This document shows positions 14,738 through 18,788 of a stretch of DNA of 18,788 bases, in pieces. The position numbers were made by a program, and so were the translations under genes. This DNA comes from Desulfosporosinus sp. UBA5188 (GTDB lineage: Bacteria; Bacillota; Desulfitobacteriia; Desulfitobacteriales; Desulfitobacteriaceae), in the NCBI GenBank assembly GCA_002413075.1, contig DHWG01000040.1, positions 1 through 18,788 of the forward strand, given 5' to 3'. The notes beneath the pieces were generated by a model. It had not been told where the DNA came from. It saw only the letters and a list, made by a program, of their open reading frames with translations, and did no database searches. Each line of letters starts with the position of its first letter. The first letter of the stretch is position 1.

Positions 14738-15724
14738 TTATTTAGAAAGTTTCTTAAATTCTTCCGTCAATAGCGGCACCACTTCAAACAGATCGCCAAC
14801 AATACCATAGTCTGCGATGGTAAAGATGTTAGCTTCAGGATCTTTGTTAATGGCAACAATGAATTTTGAGGATCCCATACCCGCTAGATGCTGGATAGCT
14901 CCTGAAATTCCGCAAGCAATATAAAGGGTCGGAGAAACCGTTTTACCAGTTTGCCCAACTTGAAATTTCAGTTCTCTCCAACCCGCGTCGACAGCAGCAC
15001 GCGAAGTCCCAACAGCTCCACCAATCACATCAGCCAGTTGTTCCAGAATGGCGAAATTTTCCGGGTTCTTCATACCGCGTCCACCTGAGACAATGATATC
15101 GGCCTCTGTAAGTTCTGGTCTCTTGGAAGCGGCAATGGCAACTTCCTTAAGAATAGCGCGTAGGTCAGCTGGGTCAATGCTCGCCGTTTCTTTAACGATT
15201 TCAGCTTGATGTGAAGCATCTGGTGCCGCCACTGTGAAGGTATTAGGGCGAATCGTCGCCAGAATTGGCCGAACGTTTGAAGTAACTTGGGTAAAAGCTT
15301 TACCTGAATATATTGGACGTATGAAGCTCAAAAAGCTGGTAGCATCCGTTTCCATTCCCGTGCAGTCAGAAGCCAAGCCAACACCTAAGCGTTGGGCCAA
15401 CCGTGGTGCAAGGTCTTTTCCAAGAGCTGTATTCCCCATTAAAACAGCTTGAGGCTCTCCTTCACGGATCAACTTATTAAGAACAGAAGTGTAAGCTCCC
15501 GTAGAATATTCAGCTAATTTCTCATCATCGACGAGAATAATCTTATCCGCTCCATAAGTGGCAACTTCCTTAGCAAGTCCCTCAATGCCATGTCCGAGTA
15601 CTACAGCTACTAGGGGTTCCCCAGTTTCATCGGCAATTTTCCGTCCTTGGCTGAGAAGTTCTAGTGAAACTTTACGAATTTCAGAGTTACGTTGTTCGAA
15701 AATAATCCAAATTCCCTTTGCCAT
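14738..15724 (-). CDS. etfA: Electron transfer flavoprotein, alpha subunit
   Basis: FAD-binding subunit of the EtfAB heterodimer, a soluble electron carrier between dehydrogenases and the membrane enzyme encoded next to it. The open frame reaches 15763, but the ATG at 15724 is chosen: it follows AGGAGGAGGA, gives the usual start MAKGIWIIFE, and leaves 16 bases after etfB instead of an overlap. The product has 328 residues. The C-terminal FAD domain shows SGGRGM (213-218), TSRAAVDAGW (240-249), QTGKTVSP (258-265), ISGAIQH (273-279) and NKDPEANIF (293-301). No acyl-CoA dehydrogenase lies in the window, so the partner that loads or unloads this ETF is not evident. Whether it is a bifurcating type cannot be decided by eye. 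Confidence 0.96.
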   Translation of the reverse strand: MAKGIWIIFEQRNSEIRKVSLELLSQGRKIADETGEPLVAVVLGHGIEGLAKEVATYGADKIILVDDEKLAEYSTGAYTSVLNKLIREGEPQAVLMGNTALGKDLAPRLAQRLGVGLASDCTGMETDATSFLSFIRPIYSGKAFTQVTSNVRPILATIRPNTFTVAAPDASHQAEIVKETASIDPADLRAILKEVAIAASKRPELTEADIIVSGGRGMKNPENFAILEQLADVIGGAVGTSRAAVDAGWRELKFQVGQTGKTVSPTLYIACGISGAIQHLAGMGSSKFIVAINKDPEANIFTIADYGIVGDLFEVVPLLTEEFKKLSK

Positions 15725-15740
15725 GTTTATTCCTCCTCCT

Positions 15741-16514
15741 TTACAGTATTTTAGCTTCTTCACGCAACAGTCGTGCTAATTCTTGGGCAGCTTGTGCCGG
15801 TTCACCAGCAATTTTTTGACCTGCTTTACGAGCATCAGGTATACTATGTTTTACTACGTTCATTTTTGGCGTCAAATCTTCGGAACTGAGTCCAAGTTCT
15901 GCAAGCGTGACAATTTTTAATTCTTTCTTCTTGGATTTCATAATTCCTGCTACGCTTGGGTAACGAGGTTCGTTCAGCCCTTTTGTTGTAGTAATAACCG
16001 CCGGTAAAGCGACTTCGACAATTTTAGTTCCTCCGTCGATTTCCTTAGTTATAGTTGCTTGAGTTCCTTCAATCTCGAGCTTTATGACGCTGCTGACCGA
16101 AGGAATGTTTAATATTTCTGCTAAACGTATGGCAAGTTGACTTGAGCAGTCGTCGATTGCCATACGACCTGATAAGATAATGTCATATGGAATTGTCGAA
16201 AGCGCCTTAGCTAGAACCACAGCTCTGCCATGTTCATCAGTGTTTTCTAAAGCTGGATCGCTGATTAGAATACCTTTGTCAATTCCCATAGCCATGGAAG
16301 TACGCATGGCGGCTTGAACCGTAGTTCCACCCATACTGACAACTGTCACTGACCCGCCGAATTTTTCTTTGAGCTTAATACCCTCTTCAATTGCATATTC
16401 ATCGTAAGGGTTAATGATTAAATTTACCCCTTTGTCCTCGATTTTTCCGTTACTATCTAGTACGATTTTAGCCTCAGTGTTAAATGTTTGTTTTATGCAA
16501 ACAACAATATTCAT
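15741..16514 (-). CDS. etfB: Electron transfer flavoprotein, beta subunit
   Basis: Second subunit of the EtfAB heterodimer. It has 257 residues, a normal length. The start is MNIVVCIKQTF, the NPYDEYAIEE block is at 36-45, and the family signature near the middle (VALPAVITTTKGLNEPRYPS) is complete. A C-terminal arm (about 200-257) is the part that normally contacts EtfA. The ATG at 16514 is preceded by AAGGAGGAAA. Gene order etfB then etfA followed by an EMO-type gene matches a complete ETF-to-menaquinone module. The gap to the ylbF-like gene upstream is 112 bases with only a weak inverted repeat (GATTTC and GAAATC, 16564-16587), so the genes are probably co-transcribed. Confidence 0.96.
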   Translation of the reverse strand: MNIVVCIKQTFNTEAKIVLDSNGKIEDKGVNLIINPYDEYAIEEGIKLKEKFGGSVTVVSMGGTTVQAAMRTSMAMGIDKGILISDPALENTDEHGRAVVLAKALSTIPYDIILSGRMAIDDCSSQLAIRLAEILNIPSVSSVIKLEIEGTQATITKEIDGGTKIVEVALPAVITTTKGLNEPRYPSVAGIMKSKKKELKIVTLAELGLSSEDLTPKMNVVKHSIPDARKAGQKIAGEPAQAAQELARLLREEAKIL

Positions 16515-16626
16515 GCTATTTCCTCCTTACTTCAACAATAAATTAAACATTAATAACTAGCGTGATTTCCATTCATAATCAGAAATCTAACTAGGTGACC
16601 TATAAAAGCGGGATGAATGACCAATA

Positions 16627-17001
16627 TTATCCTTGATCGATACTCTTAATTCCCATTTTTATATTTCCGGACATTTTCTCCATTAACTGCTGGAACTTGG
16701 TATTCGCATTATTTGATATGAGCACTTGTTGATCTTTTAAACAGGTATCTTCCAATTTTTGCAGCATTTCCTGATCTACCTTACTTATTTCAATTCCGGC
16801 CATTTTCTTGCCTTGATGTTCCGACTTCATTTTCTGGAGATCTTCTACGATCTTACAAGCGCCTGAATTATGAAGAAGATCATTCTCAGCCACTTTAAAC
16901 TCTTTGTAAACGGTTGAAAGAGCAATAAGCTTACCTAGTTCGACACTTTTTTTCATTATTTCGTCTAGTTGATCCAAATCCAAATATTCCTCCTTAATCA
17001 A
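16627..17001 (-). CDS. YlbF/YmcA-family protein
   Basis: A small helical protein of 124 residues (or 118 from the second start) matching the YlbF/YmcA family by its pattern of charged helices and the motif STVYKEFKVAENDLL (29-43). In Bacillus, YlbF, YmcA and YaaT form a complex that carries Fe-S clusters and FAD and affects RNase Y. Whether this protein acts that way is unknown; it has only two cysteines (C49, C87). The start is unusual: there is no ATG, and two identical 15-base blocks, each AAGGAGG, AATAT, TTG, lie in frame 18 bases apart, so TTG at 17001 or 16983 could be used. It is the first gene after the promoter at 17091-17119 and precedes etfBA, an unexpected neighbour for this family. 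Confidence 0.8.
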   Translation of the reverse strand: MIKEEYLDLDQLDEIMKKSVELGKLIALSTVYKEFKVAENDLLHNSGACKIVEDLQKMKSEHQGKKMAGIEISKVDQEMLQKLEDTCLKDQQVLISNNANTKFQQLMEKMSGNIKMGIKSIDQG

Positions 17002-17013
17002 ATATTCCTCCTT
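16981..17013. repeat. In-frame duplicated ribosome site and start codon
   Basis: The same 15 bases occur at 16981-16995 and 16999-17013, separated by three bases, giving an 18-base period. Read on the minus strand each copy is AAGGAGG, AATAT, TTG. Both TTG codons are in the frame of the ylbF-like gene and have the same spacing to their ribosome site. Confidence 0.95.
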
Positions 17014-17090
17014 AGGTTAATTTGAGCATTTCTCATTTCTTGGTGAGAAATAGCACAAAAATCAATAGGACAAATTATTCTCACGTGTCA

Positions 17091-17146
17091 ATACTAGCAT
17101 TAAAGTTATAATCAGTCAATATAGCGTCATCAAGATATCTTATAGT
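17091..17146 (-). promoter_or_regulatory. Promoter and upstream element of the ylbF-etfBA-EMO operon
   Basis: On the minus strand: ACTATA-N-GATATCTT (17146-17132), nine bases, ATATTGACT with the -35 TTGACT (17119-17114), a 17-base spacer ending in TGC, and a -10 TAGTAT (17096-17091). It matches the qmo promoter block by block. A second possible promoter, TTGACA (17091-17086), 18 bases, TATTGA (17067-17062), overlaps its downstream end. A small stem (17029-17035 with 17044-17050) lies in the leader. Confidence 0.65.
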
Positions 17147-17209
17147 AAATTCAAATGGGACTATAATGAATATTTTGTTTTAATTATACAAATTGCATTA
17201 ACTATTCCT

Positions 17210-18106
17210 TCAAATTCGCTGGTTTTCTGGTAAATATAGTTTAATTAAGGCTTGAGTCCCACTACTTTCATCCCCTTGTTCTGCAAGTGTATCATACAAT
17301 GATTTAGCTAACTCTAAGCCAGGTGTAAGTAAGCCCATTGCTTGAGCCGTAGACAAAGCAATCGTCATATCTTTAATAAAGTGTTTAACATAAAAACCTG
17401 GGGCAAAATTATTCACGAGCATGCGAGGCGCCAAGTTCGTTAATGAAAAGCTCCCAGCCGCTCCAGATTCGATACTCTTTAAAACCGTTTCCGGATTCAA
17501 TCCAGCGATTTTTGCATAGGCGATTGCCTCACATACCCCGATCATCGTTGAGGCAATCGCGATCTGATTACACATCTTTGTGTGTTGACCGGCACCAGCT
17601 TTACCTTGTAATAGAACATTTTTCCCTAAGAGGTTGAAAATTGGAACCAGAGCTTCAAAGACAGCTTGGTCTCCACCCACCATAATAGCCAAACGAGCTT
17701 CTTTTGCACCCACATCCCCCCCCGAAACAGGTGCGTCTAACGCATACATCCCCTTGATGAGAGCCTCATTATAAATTTTTATAGCCAAGTTAGGCGCTGA
17801 TGTTGTCATATCCACTAAATAACTTCCGTTTTTAGCATGGCTGATAATCCCGCCGTTACCTAAGTACACTTCTTCAACATCTTTAGGATATCCGACCATG
17901 GTGACGATCACCTTACTTCGAGCAGCCAAGTCCGCGACTGACGATTGCCAAACTGCTCCCATTTGGATTAGCTCTTCTGCTTTAGCTTTTGTGCGGTTGA
18001 AAACTAGGACATGATAACCAGCCTTTAATAAATGACCCACCATACTCTTGCCCATGACACCTGTACCTACAAAGCCAATGATCGCATTTTCTTTTGTAAG
18101 TGTCAT
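17210..18106 (-). CDS. NAD(P)-dependent beta-hydroxyacid dehydrogenase
   Basis: Member of the 3-hydroxyisobutyrate / tartronate semialdehyde reductase family, 298 residues, a normal length. The Rossmann motif is GFVGTGVMG (11-19). Strand two ends in FNRT (36-39) with arginine instead of an acidic residue, which suggests NADPH preference. The substrate loop is DAPVSGGDVGA (124-134), the catalytic lysine is K177 (GQHTKMCNQ), and the conserved IKD is at 244-246. The exact substrate cannot be told. The start is the ATG at 18106; its AAGGGTG ribosome site is rather far upstream. It lies between desulfoferrodoxin, after a stem-loop, and the promoter of the ylbF operon, with no clear terminator downstream. 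A link to the electron-transfer operon is not shown. Confidence 0.88.
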   Translation of the reverse strand: MTLTKENAIIGFVGTGVMGKSMVGHLLKAGYHVLVFNRTKAKAEELIQMGAVWQSSVADLAARSKVIVTMVGYPKDVEEVYLGNGGIISHAKNGSYLVDMTTSAPNLAIKIYNEALIKGMYALDAPVSGGDVGAKEARLAIMVGGDQAVFEALVPIFNLLGKNVLLQGKAGAGQHTKMCNQIAIASTMIGVCEAIAYAKIAGLNPETVLKSIESGAAGSFSLTNLAPRMLVNNFAPGFYVKHFIKDMTIALSTAQAMGLLTPGLELAKSLYDTLAEQGDESSGTQALIKLYLPENQRI

Positions 18107-18173
18107 ACTTAAAACACCCTTTCGAAACTTTAATACCTTGACCTAACTTCAGTCATGTTAAACCCTTACCTTG

Positions 18174-18214
18174 ACGCAGAGATAGACAGGATGTGATCCT
18201 GCCTATCTCTGCGT
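18174..18214 (-). terminator. Stem-loop after the desulfoferrodoxin gene
   Basis: A 19-pair stem (18174-18192 with 18196-18214) has a three-base loop. It is fully paired in the minus-strand RNA, where the only irregular position is a G-U pair; in the plus-strand RNA that position is an A-C mismatch. It starts 11 bases after the desulfoferrodoxin stop. No T-run follows (CAAGGTAAGG), so full termination is uncertain. Confidence 0.55.
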
Positions 18215-18224
18215 GTCATCTAAA

Positions 18225-18608
18225 TTACTTGTTTGCTTTCCAGAGGCCATGAACATTGCAATATTCTCTCACTTCGACCACATCCTCAGCTTTGACCAAA
18301 AATGAAGCTTCTGGTGCTTGGCTTGGAGCTAACTCGGCTCTAAGAACTTGATTCTTCGTCACGACTTCGATAAATACGATGTAATGTTTTTCCTCCATCG
18401 GATGAGCTATACTACCTATTTTAACCTTTATACCCCCGTCGACCGATTCAATGACAGGGACATGTTTCTCAAGACTGGCATCCTTAGCGCCTGCTTCCAG
18501 TTTATTCATGGGTTGGTTGCAGCAGACTAATGAAGATGCTCCAGTATTAACAACCTCAATCACATTTCCACAAATACTACATACATAAAGTTCCCTAAGG
18601 TTTGTCAT
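18225..18608 (-). CDS. dfx: Desulfoferrodoxin (superoxide reductase)
   Basis: Cytoplasmic enzyme that reduces superoxide to hydrogen peroxide without making oxygen, typical of anaerobes. It has 127 residues. The N-terminal desulforedoxin-type domain keeps all four iron ligands (C10, C13, C29, C30), so this is the two-iron form. The catalytic iron site is complete: H49 in the EKHVPVI motif (E47, K48), H69 and H75 in AHPMEEKHYI, C117 and H120 in the C-terminal CNVHG. The start is the ATG at 18608, preceded by AGGGTGG. It is followed by a 19-pair stem-loop and probably forms its own unit. A 12-base palindrome, TTAACTAGTTAA (18633-18644), lies 25 bases upstream of the start and could be an operator. 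Confidence 0.97.
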   Translation of the reverse strand: MTNLRELYVCSICGNVIEVVNTGASSLVCCNQPMNKLEAGAKDASLEKHVPVIESVDGGIKVKIGSIAHPMEEKHYIVFIEVVTKNQVLRAELAPSQAPEASFLVKAEDVVEVREYCNVHGLWKANK

Positions 18609-18632
18609 TATTTATCCACCCTTCATTTTAAC

Positions 18633-18644
18633 TTAACTAGTTAA
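18633..18644. promoter_or_regulatory. Palindrome upstream of desulfoferrodoxin
   Basis: TTAACTAGTTAA is a perfect 12-base palindrome just upstream of the desulfoferrodoxin ribosome site. It could be a repressor site for an oxygen- or redox-responsive regulator, but it matches no box I can name with confidence. No clear promoter was found; TTGCCA with AT-rich -10 candidates near 18690-18725 is weak. Confidence 0.3.
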
Positions 18645-18765
18645 TAGTATTCCCCAAAAGACTGCCATTTCCTCTTTTAAGTAGTTCTTTAATTAAAATA
18701 TTATTAAATAGCCTAGAGTTACTTTGGCAAATATTTAATCTTCCTGCTTTATGGTTTGTTTAATT

Positions 18766-18788
18766 TCTGTGTTATCTGTGTTATCTGT
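18766..18788. repeat. Nine-base tandem repeat at the right edge
   Basis: The unit TCTGTGTTA is repeated two and a half times (18766-18774, 18775-18783, 18784-18788) and is cut by the window edge, so the full copy number is unknown. Confidence 0.75.

Noticed and set aside
15725..15763. N-terminal extension of EtfA overlapping etfB
   Set aside because: The ATG at 15724 with AGGAGGAGGA in front gives the normal EtfA start and avoids overlap.
17210..18106. Beta-hydroxyacid dehydrogenase as the electron donor to EtfAB
   Set aside because: The family uses NAD(P), not ETF, and the gene is separated from the operon by the operon's own promoter.

Overview
The window comes from a low-GC, Gram-positive sulfate-reducing bacterium. 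The gene set most resembles Desulfosporosinus or a near relative; the genus is inferred from memory and was not tested. The lineage is suggested by strong AGGAGG-type ribosome sites, AT-rich spacers, and a QmoAB pair followed by a soluble HdrD-like protein instead of the membrane subunit QmoC. All fourteen genes I accept are on the minus strand, so transcription runs from high to low coordinates. No tRNA, rRNA, insertion sequence, phage gene or CRISPR array was seen.

Right part (18788 to 12571): a desulfoferrodoxin (superoxide reductase) is followed by a beta-hydroxyacid dehydrogenase. Next comes an operon of a YlbF/YmcA-family protein, etfB, etfA and a large membrane Fe-S oxidoreductase of the ETF:menaquinone oxidoreductase (EMO) type. 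This operon should carry electrons between a flavoprotein pool and menaquinone.

Centre (12570 to 3283): the sulfate-activation module lies in the order qmoA, qmoB, hdrD-like, sat, aprB, aprA. Sat makes APS from sulfate and ATP, AprBA reduces APS to sulfite and AMP, and QmoAB with the HdrD-like protein is the expected electron donor to AprBA. There are no dsr genes here, so sulfite reduction must be encoded elsewhere. A strong hairpin closes the module after aprA.

Left part (2860 to 235): a SulP anion transporter with a C-terminal STAS domain and a universal stress protein form a two-gene unit, closed by a clear terminator. Upstream of sulP is a 650-base gene-free stretch with promoters on both strands and a tiny leader-like ORF. 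The left edge carries TTGCAA-type hexamers spaced every 22-23 bases.

The most useful observation is that the regions upstream of the qmo-sat-apr module and the ylbF-etfBA-EMO operon share a long promoter-plus-upstream element. It consists of ACTATA-N-GATATCTT, then 9-10 bases, then ATATTGACT, with an extended -10 ending in TGCTA. This suggests the two electron-transfer modules are regulated together, and it offers a candidate answer to how a QmoC-less system connects to menaquinone: through EtfAB and EMO. Other notable points are an in-frame duplication of the ribosome site and TTG start of the ylbF-like gene, short tandem repeats in front of sat and of the hdrD-like gene, and several intercistronic stem-loops. 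Three of those stem-loops pair fully only in the minus-strand RNA.
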